From Lachnospiraceae bacterium (GTDB taxonomy: Bacteria; Bacillota; Clostridia; Lachnospirales; Lachnospiraceae): 55,844 nt of DNA. Each line of letters opens with the position of its first letter. The first letter of the stretch is position 1. Both the position numbers and the translations under genes were made by a program. The stretch lies in the NCBI GenBank assembly GCA_016286555.1, contig JAEETA010000017.1:1-55844 (forward strand), written 5' to 3'. Of the stretch, positions 15,259 through 23,984 are shown piece by piece. Under the pieces are notes generated by a model. That model was not told the origin of the DNA, did not search any database, and saw only the letters and a list, made by a program, of their open reading frames with translations.

Positions 15259-16613
15259 GAAAACAGCTCCTTCAGCTTATCTTCCTTCAGTTCGGAACCG
15301 ATGACGCAGATCTTACCGGTGACCTGAGGCTTGCCGGAACGGACCTCCTGCTCTTCGGGCACATAATCGTAATAGATCCAGGTGCCGTCCTGGGCGGGCA
15401 CCATGCCCTTGGCACGGAGGATCACACCGTACTCGCCGCTGTCGAGAGCGGAAAGGATACGGGAGATGTCATCCTGCGTATATTTCTTGGGAGACTCCAT
15501 GCCCCAGCTGGTAAAGATCTCATCCGCATCATGACCGTGATGATGATGGTGGTGGTGATGATGCTCATGCTCATCCTCGTCGTCATCGTTGTCATGATCA
15601 TGGCAACAGCCATGATCATGATCCACTTCCTCATGAGCGTGCTCATGAGGATGTGAGGGATGGTGGTGGCAGCATTCATGATCGTCATCGTCGTCACCAT
15701 CGTGATGGTGGTGGTGGCAGCATTCATGATCATCATCGTCGTCATCATCGTGATGATGGTGGCAGCAACATTCCTCATCATTATCATCGTCATCGTGATC
15801 ATGATGATGGTGGCAGCATTCATGATCGTCATCATCGTCATCATCGTCATCGTGATCCACTTCCTCATGAGCGTGCTCATGAGGATGTGAGGGATGGTGG
15901 CACTCACACTCCGGATCGTCACACTCCTCTCCATCGTGATGATGGTGATGATGGTGATGGTGCTCTGGCTCCGCCTTGGCCTTCTCCATCATCTCTGCCA
16001 GCAGCACATCGATCCTGTCAGCGCCCTCGATGGTAGCCAGCACGTCTGCGCCGTCCAGATCAGCCAGAGGGGTGGTGATGATGGTGGCCTTCTGATTGTG
16101 CTCACGGATCAGAGCCACAGCCTCCGCGATCTTCTCCTCGGATACCTTGTCGGTACGGCTGAGGATGATGGTGCCTGCATACTCGATCTGGTTGATGAAG
16201 AACTCACCGAAGTTCTTGATATACATTTTTGCCTTGGAAGCATCCACAACGGCTACAGCGCTGTTGATCTGCACATTCAGCTCGCCGGCCACACGCTCCA
16301 CTGCCTTCAGCACATCGGAGAGCTTGCCGACGCCGGAGGGCTCGATAAGGATGCGCTCGGGTGCGTAGGTGGAGATCACTTCCTTTAGGGAAGTACCGAA
16401 ATCACCCACCAGGCTGCAGCAGATACAGCCGGAATTCATCTCACGGATCTCGATACCGGACTCCTGCAGGAATCCACCGTCGATACCGATCTCGCCGAAC
16501 TCGTTCTCAATGAGGACGGTCTGGCTGCCATTCAGGGCTTCCTTCAGGAGCTTTGCGATCAGGGTCGTCTTGCCTGCTCCCAGGAATCCGGATACCACAT
16601 CAATTTTCGTCAT
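15255..16613 (-). CDS. CobW/COG0523 metallochaperone GTPase with long His/Asp/Cys-rich insert
   Basis: 452 residues. The Walker A motif GFLGAGKTT is at 9-17 and the signature metal site GCICC at 62-66; a VVDASK switch follows. From about residue 218 to 360 there is an extreme metal-binding insert of His runs, Asp runs and CC/CxC pairs, then a CobW C-terminal domain (ILRAKGMV, WIYYDYVP). COG0523 proteins are GTP-dependent transition-metal insertases; the insert should store or capture Zn, Ni or Co. The start at 16613 has AAAGGAGG; the frame extends to 16652 without a better signal. The insert contains an exact 48-bp duplication. The gene overlaps the second CobW gene by four bases. Confidence 0.9.
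   Translation of the reverse strand: MTKIDVVSGFLGAGKTTLIAKLLKEALNGSQTVLIENEFGEIGIDGGFLQESGIEIREMNSGCICCSLVGDFGTSLKEVISTYAPERILIEPSGVGKLSDVLKAVERVAGELNVQINSAVAVVDASKAKMYIKNFGEFFINQIEYAGTIILSRTDKVSEEKIAEAVALIREHNQKATIITTPLADLDGADVLATIEGADRIDVLLAEMMEKAKAEPEHHHHHHHHHDGEECDDPECECHHPSHPHEHAHEEVDHDDDDDDDDDHECCHHHHDHDDDDNDEECCCHHHHDDDDDDDHECCHHHHHDGDDDDDHECCHHHPSHPHEHAHEEVDHDHGCCHDHDNDDDEDEHEHHHHHHHHHGHDADEIFTSWGMESPKKYTQDDISRILSALDSGEYGVILRAKGMVPAQDGTWIYYDYVPEEQEVRSGKPQVTGKICVIGSELKEDKLKELFS
15540..15965 (-). repeat. His/Asp-rich coding repeats, including an exact 48-bp duplication
   Basis: Trinucleotide-like CAT/GAT/TGT repeats encode the metal-binding insert. A 48-bp segment at 15619-15666 recurs exactly at 15853-15900 (encoding HPSHPHEHAHEEVDH). 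The shared segment itself contains a CTCATGAGC inverted repeat. Confidence 0.85.
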
Positions 16614-16677
16614 TTTTTCCTCCTTTGCCCGCACATATCCCGCAGGCATCACGACTTTGGAAACATATTTTTATCAT

Positions 16678-17019
16678 AGTTCGAGTGGAACTGTAAGCCG
16701 GGTTCTGTCGTGTGTGATCATCTATCTAGTACGACTGTCACCAGCCGCATCAAGCGACCTACCTGAAAGACGGCCGGGCCGGCCTTAACCTTTCGTTTTG
16801 GTCTTGCTTCGGATGGGGTTTACACAGCCGGACCCGTTACCGGGCCCGCGGTGGTCTCTTACACCGCCTTTTCACCCTTACTGATTGCTCAGCGGTTCTT
16901 TTCTGTTGCACTGGCCTGGGAGTCACCTCCACCAGACGTTATCTGGCATCCTGCCCTATGAAGCCCGGACTTTCCTCACCCCGCTTACGCGGGCCGCGAT
17001 CACATGTCCCACTCGTACC
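16678..17019 (-). ncRNA. rnpB: RNase P RNA, class A
   Basis: Catalytic RNA of the tRNA 5'-processing ribozyme. The minus strand holds the universal GAGGAAAGTCCGGGC block (P4 5' half region) near 16976, and ACAGAACCCGGCTTAC near 16696 at the 3' end, with GGTAAGGGTGAAA-like and ACGAAAGG elements between. CGAGTGG near the 5' end can pair with CCACTCG at the 3' end to form P1. The ends are estimated from that pairing and may be off by several bases. The 5' end lies only about 22 bp after the stop of the nucleoside kinase, where TATAAG overlaps the stop codon and could be its -10. Confidence 0.92.
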
Positions 17020-17041
17020 TGATCAAAAACGGTACGCTTCC

Positions 17042-18703
17042 TTATACACGGAAGCAGCTGCCTCCCACGAACTCTCTGCAAATGGAGTTGTTGGGAAGGA
17101 ATTCGCTGGGCACGCTCAGGAAATAATCCAGGAATTTCAGGAGACGCTTTGCCTCATAATATTCCGGCTCATCCTTGCCGATCTCAAAAAGCAGCGGCTC
17201 GGCAAAGGGCTTGAGCAGTGCCAGCTCGTAGATCAGTGCGGAATTAAACATAGCATCCGCTTCCTCCTGGAAGGGGAAGATGTTCTCTTCCTCACCGCGA
17301 CGGACGGAAGCCCACATACCCAGGGTACGCTTTGCATCCGATCCACGGGTTCTTGCGTCACGCACCATGCGACGCAGGAGTCTTGCGTCGGTGGTGGCGA
17401 TACGGTTGTGTGCATCCACATTGATGCTGGTGAGAGCGGAGATGTAGATCTTAAACTTGCTCTCATTGGGCAGTGCATAGGACATTTTTTCATTCAGTCC
17501 GTGGATGCCCTCGATGACAAGGATGTCATCTTCCTCCAGCTGCATGTAATTGCCGTTGTACTCTCTCCGCCCGATCTTGAAATTAAAGGTGGGCAGTTCC
17601 ACACGCTCTCCCTTCAGGAGCTTCAGCATGTCTTCGTTGAACTTCTTGGTATCAATGGCTTCGATGCACTCGAAATTGTAATTGCCGTCCTCGTCCAGGG
17701 GGGTGTCCTCCCGGTTGACGAAGTAATCGTCCAGCGCCACGGGATGGGGTTTAAGGCCCAGGGTCCGCAGCTGAATGGACAGGCGGTGGGAGAAGCTGGT
17801 CTTACCGGAGGAGGAAGGTCCTGCGATCATGACAAACTTCACATTGCCGCGGGCTGCGATCTGCTTAGCAATCTCACCGATGCGGCGCTCCTGCTCCGCT
17901 TCCTGCACCAGGATCAGGTCGTTCATTCCGCCCTTGCAGATGCGCTCGTTGAGCTCGCCCACGCACTTTAATCCGATCTGATGACACCAGCGATGGGTGG
18001 TCATAAAGGTATCGTAGAGCTTTTTCTTCTCACGGAAAGGATCCACCACGGTGGGAGTCTTTCGATCGGGAAGCACCAGCATATAGCCCTCGCCGTATGC
18101 AATGAAGTCAAAGTACTTCACATATCCGGTGCGGGGCAGCATGTAGCCGTAGAAATAATCAAAGTATCCGTCCAGCTCGTAGATGTTGACTCTGGAACTG
18201 CGGCGGTACTTGAAGAGTCCCACCTTGTCATCCATACCGCAGCTTTCAAAGAGAGCGACGGCATCATCGATGGGCAGGGAACGCTTCATGAAGGGAATGT
18301 CTTTCTCCACCAGCTCCTGCATCTTCTCCCGGATCTCGCCTGCGATGGCATCGGATACGGGGAAGCCTCCCTCGGGATTGACAAAGAGGCCGTTACCTAC
18401 GGCAAAATCCACGATGGTGTGATTGGCAACATCGGCGCCGTAGATCTCCTGGATGGCCTTGATGAGCAGCATGGTTGCGGCTCTCACATAGGTCTTATGT
18501 CCGATGACATCCTTCAGGGTGAAAAATCTGACATCACTGTCTCTGTCCACCTTCTTGAAAAGCTCACGGATCTTGCCGTTGTCGCTCACTGCTGCGATGG
18601 GCGCATCGTATCTGTCCTGAAAATCTCTCGCCACATCTTCCCAGGTGTGATTTCCGGAATAGGTTCTCAGTTCCCCGTCAATGTTCAGCGTAAAAGTAGC
18701 CAT
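17042..18703 (-). CDS. Nucleoside (uridine) kinase-family protein with N-terminal TGS domain
   Basis: 553 residues. The N-terminus (1-60) is a TGS-like domain (MATFTLNIDGELRTY) as in threonyl-tRNA synthetase, followed by a region resembling that enzyme's second domain. A phosphoribulokinase/uridine kinase domain starts near residue 290 with Walker A GPSSSGKTS, the DDYF substrate loop and a VIEGIHGLNE Walker B. This fusion is common in Clostridia and is annotated as a nucleoside kinase; its exact substrate is not settled. The start at 18703 follows GGAGGT. It lies 14 bp downstream of trmK and is probably the last gene of the dgt-dnaG-rpoD-trmK transcript. rnpB follows. Confidence 0.87.
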   Translation of the reverse strand: MATFTLNIDGELRTYSGNHTWEDVARDFQDRYDAPIAAVSDNGKIRELFKKVDRDSDVRFFTLKDVIGHKTYVRAATMLLIKAIQEIYGADVANHTIVDFAVGNGLFVNPEGGFPVSDAIAGEIREKMQELVEKDIPFMKRSLPIDDAVALFESCGMDDKVGLFKYRRSSRVNIYELDGYFDYFYGYMLPRTGYVKYFDFIAYGEGYMLVLPDRKTPTVVDPFREKKKLYDTFMTTHRWCHQIGLKCVGELNERICKGGMNDLILVQEAEQERRIGEIAKQIAARGNVKFVMIAGPSSSGKTSFSHRLSIQLRTLGLKPHPVALDDYFVNREDTPLDEDGNYNFECIEAIDTKKFNEDMLKLLKGERVELPTFNFKIGRREYNGNYMQLEEDDILVIEGIHGLNEKMSYALPNESKFKIYISALTSINVDAHNRIATTDARLLRRMVRDARTRGSDAKRTLGMWASVRRGEEENIFPFQEEADAMFNSALIYELALLKPFAEPLLFEIGKDEPEYYEAKRLLKFLDYFLSVPSEFLPNNSICREFVGGSCFRV

Positions 18704-18717
18704 GTTCACCTCCGATT

Positions 18718-19539
18718 TCACGCGTCTGCCGCGCGTAATTCCGTCACCACACGCGCCAGGGCGTTCCATTTTCGTTTTTGATCGATCTCGGATAATCTCA
18801 CTTCCGGTCTGTTAGGCAGTCCCTCCAGCTCCTCCCGAAGTTTTCGTAAGGACTCCTCTTCCTCTGCAAGATACGCTCCCGCATCATGCCACAGGAGCAA
18901 GTCTGCTCCATAGCGATCCGACAGTTCCAACGCCGCAGCGCCTGCTGCATCCTGCAGATCCGGTATTCCTGACAGAAGCCGCGTCAGCGCCTGCAGATCT
19001 CTGACGCCCTTCTCTTTAACGTCACGCTCTGCCGGTACCACCAGCATAGGGAAATACCATTTCCCCTCATCCTTCAAAACCTCTCCCCGGATCAGGGTAA
19101 AGCCCTGCTCCCGCAGAAAAGCTCTGAAATGCATGAGTTCCGACTGAGGCTGCAGTACGAGAAACTGCATCCGGGAGATAACATCCATACCGCCGGTCAG
19201 GATTTCTTCCATGAGGGCACCGCCCATGCCTGCGATGACACAAGCGTCACATTCTCCCGGCTGAACACCGGCAAACCCGTTGGAGATCCGGGTTTCGATC
19301 CGGGCCTCCAGTTCCTCCTCACGGATGTGCTCCTTTGCCCGCTGTAAAGGGCCTTCCCGCAGGTCCGCTGCGATGACGCGCTCTGCGATCCCGCGCTTTA
19401 TGAGTTCGATGGAGATAAATCCGTGATCGCAGCCGATGTCTGCGACGGTAAAGGGTCTGTCCGAAGCGGGAGCAGAGATATTTCCCTGTCCCGCAGCGGC
19501 CAGTTGTAGTATTGTTTCCAGTCTGTCCGAAAGGGTCAT
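18718..19539 (-). CDS. trmK: tRNA (adenine(22)-N1)-methyltransferase
   Basis: 273 residues. Class I SAM-binding motif VADIGCDHGFISIELIKRG, acidic AADLREGPL and the catalytic-region VIAGMGGALMEEIL are characteristic of TrmK, which methylates A22 of bacterial tRNAs. The C-terminus is a helical coiled-coil region. Its ATG lies one base after the rpoD stop, with the Shine-Dalgarno CTGGAG inside the rpoD end, indicating translational coupling. The rpoD-trmK order is typical of Firmicutes. Confidence 0.9.
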   Translation of the reverse strand: MTLSDRLETILQLAAAGQGNISAPASDRPFTVADIGCDHGFISIELIKRGIAERVIAADLREGPLQRAKEHIREEELEARIETRISNGFAGVQPGECDACVIAGMGGALMEEILTGGMDVISRMQFLVLQPQSELMHFRAFLREQGFTLIRGEVLKDEGKWYFPMLVVPAERDVKEKGVRDLQALTRLLSGIPDLQDAAGAAALELSDRYGADLLLWHDAGAYLAEEEESLRKLREELEGLPNRPEVRLSEIDQKRKWNALARVVTELRAADA

Positions 19540-19540
19540 A

Positions 19541-20710
19541 TTACTCCAGGAAATCCTTCAGCTTCTTGAGACGGCTGGGCTGGCGAAGCTTCCGCAGTGC
19601 CTTTGCCTCGATCTGACGGATTCTCTCACGGGTGACGTCAAATTCCTTGCCCACCTCTTCCAGAGTACGGGCACGGCCGTCATCCAGACCGAAGCGCAGC
19701 CGCAGCACCTTCTGTTCACGCTCTGTCAGAGTCTCCAGAACCTCACCCAGCTGCTCTCTTAAGAGCATCTGCGTTGCCGCATCCGCAGGTGCGGGCACAT
19801 TGTCGTCCTGGATGAAGTCGCCCAGATGGCTGTCCTCCTCCTCACCAATGGGAGTCTCCAGGGAAACGGGCTCCTGGGAGATCTTCAGGATCTCACGGAC
19901 GCGCTCCACAGGCATGTTCATCTCAACGGCGATCTCTTCGGGGGTAGGTTCACGCCCCAGCTCCTGCAGCAGCTGTCTGCTGACGCGGATCAGTTTGTTG
20001 ATGGTCTCCACCATATGTACAGGAATACGAATGGTCCTCGCCTGATCCGCAATGGCTCTGGTGATGGCCTGACGGATCCACCAGGTGGCGTAGGTGGAGA
20101 ACTTGTATCCCTTGGTGTAGTCGAATTTTTCTACGGCCTTGATAAGGCCCAGATTACCCTCCTGGATCAAATCCAGGAACAGCATGCCACGGCCCACATA
20201 GCGCTTTGCAATACTGACCACCAGACGGAGGTTTGCTTCTGCCAGACGCTTCTTGGCGTCCTCGTCGCCTTCCTCCATGCGCTTTGCCAGCTCAATCTCT
20301 TCCTCTGCGCTCAGAAGGGGAACCTTACCGATCTCCTTCAGGTACATACGCACAGGGTCCTCGATGCTGATTCCCTCGGGCACGGAGAGATCGATATTTT
20401 CCATATCGACTTCTTCTTCCTCGGAGATGTCCATCTCCTCGGGGTCCTCGTCGGGTACCTCATCCTCCATGCGGATCACGTCCACATTGATGGTGTCCAG
20501 GAACTCCAGCACCTTGTCGAACTGGTCCTCGTCCAGCTTCAGGTCGGCGAAATGGTCCACCACTTCCTGATACTCGAGGACGTTCTTCTTTTTCTTGGAC
20601 ATTGCCTGAAGGCTGTGGAGACGCTCCTCAAAACGAACCTGGTTGCTCTCCTCCTCCTTCAGCTCCTCGCTGACAGGCTCCGTGATCACTTCCTGTTTTT
20701 TCTTTGCCAT
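19541..20710 (-). CDS. rpoD: RNA polymerase primary sigma factor (SigA/RpoD)
   Basis: 389 residues. An acidic N-terminus is followed by region 1.2 ([21 protein letters not shown]), region 2 with [19 protein letters not shown] and [13 protein letters not shown], region 3 ([17 protein letters not shown] segment) and region 4 with LRFGLDDG and [18 protein letters not shown]. It directs transcription from TTGACA/TATAAT promoters like those found in this window. The start at 20710 has GGGAG; an upstream TTG at 20728 lacks a Shine-Dalgarno sequence. It sits between dnaG and trmK in the macromolecular synthesis operon. Confidence 0.97.
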   Translation of the reverse strand: MAKKKQEVITEPVSEELKEEESNQVRFEERLHSLQAMSKKKKNVLEYQEVVDHFADLKLDEDQFDKVLEFLDTINVDVIRMEDEVPDEDPEEMDISEEEEVDMENIDLSVPEGISIEDPVRMYLKEIGKVPLLSAEEEIELAKRMEEGDEDAKKRLAEANLRLVVSIAKRYVGRGMLFLDLIQEGNLGLIKAVEKFDYTKGYKFSTYATWWIRQAITRAIADQARTIRIPVHMVETINKLIRVSRQLLQELGREPTPEEIAVEMNMPVERVREILKISQEPVSLETPIGEEEDSHLGDFIQDDNVPAPADAATQMLLREQLGEVLETLTEREQKVLRLRFGLDDGRARTLEEVGKEFDVTRERIRQIEAKALRKLRQPSRLKKLKDFLE

Positions 20711-20789
20711 GCTTTCTCCCTTTCTCAAAGAAAGATCATCGATCTTTCATTTTTCACTGTTGTTTGACGCTGGCCTGCCGGTCTCCCGG

Positions 20790-22556
20790 TCAGAACAGCT
20801 TCTTCCTTCGCAGTTCTTCCAGTTGCTGCCGCTTTCGCAACGCTTCCTGCATGTGCTCGATGGAAGGATCCTCCGACGCCGCGTAGACCGCAACGCTGTG
20901 TTCCTTCACCTTAAACACCAGGTCCTGCAGGATCTTGCTCTTCTCCGGGGATTCCAGCAGCTCCGACAGGTCGGCGCCGATGACGCCTGCCACCTCGGGA
21001 AGCTCCTCCTCGGAAAAACTGTTCATAATGGATGCCGGATTGTAGGTTCCATCCTTCAGGGCAGTGTAAACCACATCCGCCAGTCTGGCGTTCAGCCCTT
21101 CCGTGTAATCCTCCGGCTGAAGGTAAGCGGAAATGGGACCGAAGAGCTCCGGTTCCTCCGTCAGCCAGGTGAGCAGGAGTTTCTGGTCTCTGGCTGCTGT
21201 ATTTTCCGGCTCCCGTTTTGCTCTGGTAGACTGAGGACGCTCGTAAGGGGATTTTTCCGGTGCCGTCCCCTCCCGGACCCGCAGTTCCTTCTGCAGCGCA
21301 TCGGGGTTGATCTGGTACCGCTCGCAGACCGCCTGGAGATAATTGTTCCTGGCCAGTCCCTCGGGCACCTTCAGCAGCAGCTTCATGACTTCTTCCTGGA
21401 ACCGGGTCCTGGAATCGGGATCCGTCTGGTCGGAGCTCTCATAGAGCTTTCGCACCTGGAAGAGGAAGCCGTTCTCCGCGTTCGCAATGCGCTCCCGGAA
21501 GGCTTCGCTGCCGTTTGCCTTAATGAATTCGTCCGGATCCTTCTGGGGACTCAGGTTAATGACCTTACAGCTCAGCCCTGCTTCCCTGCAGATCTCGATG
21601 GCCCGCAGCGCTGCGGTGACCCCCGGTCCGTCACTGTCATAGGCCAGGTAGATCCGGTTTCGATCCGTGTGCCTGCGCAGGAGGTTTGCCTGCTCCACGG
21701 TAAATGCAGTACCCAGGGATGCCACAGCTTCGTCAAAGCCAGCCTGATGCATGGCGATGACATCCATATAACCCTCGCAGAGAATGAAGTGATCGGCTCT
21801 GGACCGTCTGGCCAGATGATAGCCGTACATATTTCTGCGCTTATTGAAAAAATCGGTCTCCGGGGAGTTCAGGTACTTGGGCTTTGCATCTCCCATGACT
21901 CTGCCGCCGAAGGCAATGACATGTCCCGCAGCATCCTGAATGGGGAACATCACCCGGTTCCAGAAGAGGCCCGAAAGCCCGTCCTTCTCGTTAAAGGATG
22001 CCAGACCCGACAGCCGGATCTCTTCATCCGTAAAGCCCTGCCCCCGCAGGTACTCGATGACCTGGGAACTGTCCTTGCCCGAGTATCCCAGACCGAACTT
22101 CAGGATGGTCTCATCCGTCAGCTGTCTGCCATGCAGGTATTCCAGTCCCCGCTCTCCGTGGGGAGAATGGAGTTCCTTATAGAAAAAGTTCCCCGCCTGT
22201 TTGTTCAGCTCCATCACCCGTTCCCGGGTCTGCATTCGCTTTTTCTGCGCAGGGCTGTCCTCCTGCTGAGGAAGACTGACGCCGGCCCTGGCGGCCAGTG
22301 TCTGCAATGCCTCGGGAAAAGTCATGCTCTCATACTTCATGAGGAAGCTGAAGGCGTTCCCGCCCTCGCCGCAGCTGAAGCATTTGTACATCTGCTTTCG
22401 CTCGCTGACGGAGAAAGATGGATTGTGATCATTATGGAAGGGACAGAGTCCCACGTAATTGTTTCCCTTGCGCTTCAGGGAAACATACTCGGAGATCAGA
22501 TCCACAATATTGGTACGCAGGCGCACTTCTTCGATGATCTCATCCGGATAGTACAT
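20790..22556 (-). CDS. dnaG: DNA primase
   Basis: 588 residues. The CHC2 zinc finger uses Cys38, His41, Cys59 and Cys62. The catalytic core has FGGRVMGDAKPKYLNSPET and the TOPRIM motifs (LCEGYMDVIAMHQ, LAYDSDGPG). A C-terminal helicase-interaction domain ends in KRQQLEELRRKK. It makes RNA primers at replication forks. Start chosen at 22556, where GGAGGGGG precedes ATG; the frame runs to 22586. dgt lies 39 bp upstream and rpoD 79 bp downstream. Confidence 0.96.
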   Translation of the reverse strand: MYYPDEIIEEVRLRTNIVDLISEYVSLKRKGNNYVGLCPFHNDHNPSFSVSERKQMYKCFSCGEGGNAFSFLMKYESMTFPEALQTLAARAGVSLPQQEDSPAQKKRMQTRERVMELNKQAGNFFYKELHSPHGERGLEYLHGRQLTDETILKFGLGYSGKDSSQVIEYLRGQGFTDEEIRLSGLASFNEKDGLSGLFWNRVMFPIQDAAGHVIAFGGRVMGDAKPKYLNSPETDFFNKRRNMYGYHLARRSRADHFILCEGYMDVIAMHQAGFDEAVASLGTAFTVEQANLLRRHTDRNRIYLAYDSDGPGVTAALRAIEICREAGLSCKVINLSPQKDPDEFIKANGSEAFRERIANAENGFLFQVRKLYESSDQTDPDSRTRFQEEVMKLLLKVPEGLARNNYLQAVCERYQINPDALQKELRVREGTAPEKSPYERPQSTRAKREPENTAARDQKLLLTWLTEEPELFGPISAYLQPEDYTEGLNARLADVVYTALKDGTYNPASIMNSFSEEELPEVAGVIGADLSELLESPEKSKILQDLVFKVKEHSVAVYAASEDPSIEHMQEALRKRQQLEELRRKKLF

Positions 22557-22595
22557 AGTTTCCCCCTCCATTTTGTCTTTTGACACTTGCGTAAT

Positions 22596-23600
22596 TCAGT
22601 GTTCCCAGGATTTAGGAACAAAGAGATCGTTGTAAGTGGTAATGGCGTAGCGGTCCGTCATGGAGCCCACGTAATCGCACACCACCCGCGGCAGCTCTTC
22701 GCCCCGCTCCAGGAGCTCTAGATACTCTGCAGGCATATCCTGTTCATGCTCCAGGAAATAGTAGTACAGGGTCTCTACCAGAGCCTCCGCCTTGCTTTCC
22801 TCGCTCTTTGCAACGGGATTGGTGTACACGGCCTTAAACATGAATTCACGGATGGCCTTCATGGCATTTCCCACCCGCTCGGACATGCAGATGTCATCCT
22901 TGTCGGTGCTGCTCATGATGATGTCATGGATCAGCACATCCAGCCGCTCTCCGGGAACGGATCCCAGAACGCTGCGGATCTCCGAAGGCACATCCTCTTC
23001 CTTCAGGATCCCGGCCCGCACTGCGTCATCCATGTCGTGGTGGATGTAGGCAATCTTATCGGACAGGCGCACCACTCTTCCCTCCAGGGTGGCGGGGCGC
23101 AGACTGATCTGATGATTCAGGATGCCGTCGCGCACTTCCCAGGTCAGGTTCAGACCCTGGCCGTTTTTCTCCAGGAGCTCCACCACACGAACGCTTTGCT
23201 CATTGTGCCGGAAGCCCATGGGACATACTCTGTTTAATGCCCGCTCTCCCGCGTGACCAAAGGGGGTATGCCCCAGGTCATGGCCCAGCGCAATCGCCTC
23301 TGTCAGATCCTCGTTCAGGCGCAGTGCCTTGGCGATGGTCCTGGCATTCTGAGACACCTCCAGGGTATGGGTGAGACGGGTTCTGTAATGGTCACCCTCG
23401 GGATTTAAGAAGACCTGGGTCTTATCCTTCAGTCGCCGGAAGGCTTTGCAATGCAGGATACGATCCCGGTCCCGCTGATAAACGGGGCGGATGTCGCACG
23501 CCGGCTCCTCCCGGTCCCTGCCCTTTGACTCCGCACTTAAGGAAGCATAGGGGCTCAGGTATTCTTTTTCTCGCTCTTCCAGGCTTTCCCGTATGGTCAT
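22596..23600 (-). CDS. dgt: Deoxyguanosinetriphosphate triphosphohydrolase-like HD protein
   Basis: 334 residues. HD-domain dNTPase with metal ligands visible in RLTHTLEVSQNAR, ALGHDLGHTPFGHAGE and KIAYIHHDMDDA. Such proteins hydrolyse dNTPs to nucleosides and tripolyphosphate. The start at 23600 has GGAGGA; the frame is open to 23672 without signals. It is the first gene of the macromolecular synthesis operon, with a TATAAT about 70 bp upstream. Confidence 0.9.
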   Translation of the reverse strand: MTIRESLEEREKEYLSPYASLSAESKGRDREEPACDIRPVYQRDRDRILHCKAFRRLKDKTQVFLNPEGDHYRTRLTHTLEVSQNARTIAKALRLNEDLTEAIALGHDLGHTPFGHAGERALNRVCPMGFRHNEQSVRVVELLEKNGQGLNLTWEVRDGILNHQISLRPATLEGRVVRLSDKIAYIHHDMDDAVRAGILKEEDVPSEIRSVLGSVPGERLDVLIHDIIMSSTDKDDICMSERVGNAMKAIREFMFKAVYTNPVAKSEESKAEALVETLYYYFLEHEQDMPAEYLELLERGEELPRVVCDYVGSMTDRYAITTYNDLFVPKSWEH

Positions 23601-23671
23601 ATTGTCCTCCGGAGATACAGAAAAATCGTCTGCGTTATCGCTCAAATCTTCTTCCCGTGAAAAAGTCACCA

Positions 23672-23677
23672 ATTATA
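23672..23677 (-). promoter_or_regulatory. Likely -10 box of the dgt-dnaG-rpoD operon
   Basis: TATAAT on the minus strand in an AT-rich stretch with long A- and T-tracts upstream. No good -35 is visible at 17 bp. Confidence 0.4.
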
Positions 23678-23776
23678 TTATTCTGCCCGAAAATCCGATT
23701 TCCTTTTTTCAAAAAACTTTTTCCGAAAAAAAATCAGCGCCGCAAAAAGCGACACCGCCGGATGAAAAACGAAACA

Positions 23777-23801
23777 GGGCGCTAAGCTGTGCTTAACGCC
23801 C
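23777..23801 (-). terminator. Intrinsic terminator after tRNA-Leu
   Basis: Minus strand GGGCGTTAAGC, ACAG, CTTAGCGCCC followed by TGTTTCGTTTTT, immediately behind the tRNA 3' end. Confidence 0.8.
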
Positions 23802-23806
23802 TTTCA

Positions 23807-23890
23807 TGCAGGAAAAGAGACTCGAACTCTCAAGGTGTTGCCACCACACGGACCTGAACCGTGCGCGTCTACCAATTCCGCCATTCCTGC
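23807..23890 (-). tRNA. tRNA-Leu (anticodon CAG)
   Basis: 84 nt. Acceptor stem GCAGGAA pairs with TTCCTGC plus discriminator A. The D-arm has the AATTGGTAGACGC pattern typical of tRNA-Leu; the anticodon stem-loop CACGG-TTCAGGT-CCGTG gives anticodon CAG. A long variable arm (TGGTGGCAACACC) and GAGTTCGAGTCTC T-arm follow. CCA is not encoded. Confidence 0.96.
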
Positions 23891-23903
23891 GAACAACAGT
23901 GAT

Positions 23904-23932
23904 ATCTTACAATGCAGGAAGCAGAATGTCAA
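23904..23932 (-). promoter_or_regulatory. Sigma-A promoter of tRNA-Leu
   Basis: Minus strand TTGACA (23927-23932), 17-bp spacer, TAAGAT (23904-23909), about 14 bp before the mature tRNA 5' end. Confidence 0.8.
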
Positions 23933-23984
23933 GACGAAATTTTGGATTTTTTTGGATCCAGGCAAACACCGTATTTATGCGGCT

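Noticed and set aside
15540..15965. Regular repeats resembling a CRISPR array
   Set aside because: The repeats are in-frame codons for His, Asp and Cys inside a CobW gene; there are no spacers of constant length and no cas genes.
17020..17041. Separate terminator between the nucleoside kinase and rnpB
   Set aside because: CGTACC/GGTACG can form a short hairpin, but its loop holds the T-run and part of it belongs to the 5' region of the RNase P RNA.
20643..22583. Long plus-strand open frame opposite dnaG, and similar long frames opposite other genes (5775-7484, 34364-36343, minus 26762-28351)
   Set aside because: They lie antisense to genes with clear family motifs, lack ribosome-binding sites and have low-complexity, His/Gln/Leu-rich translations typical of shadow frames.
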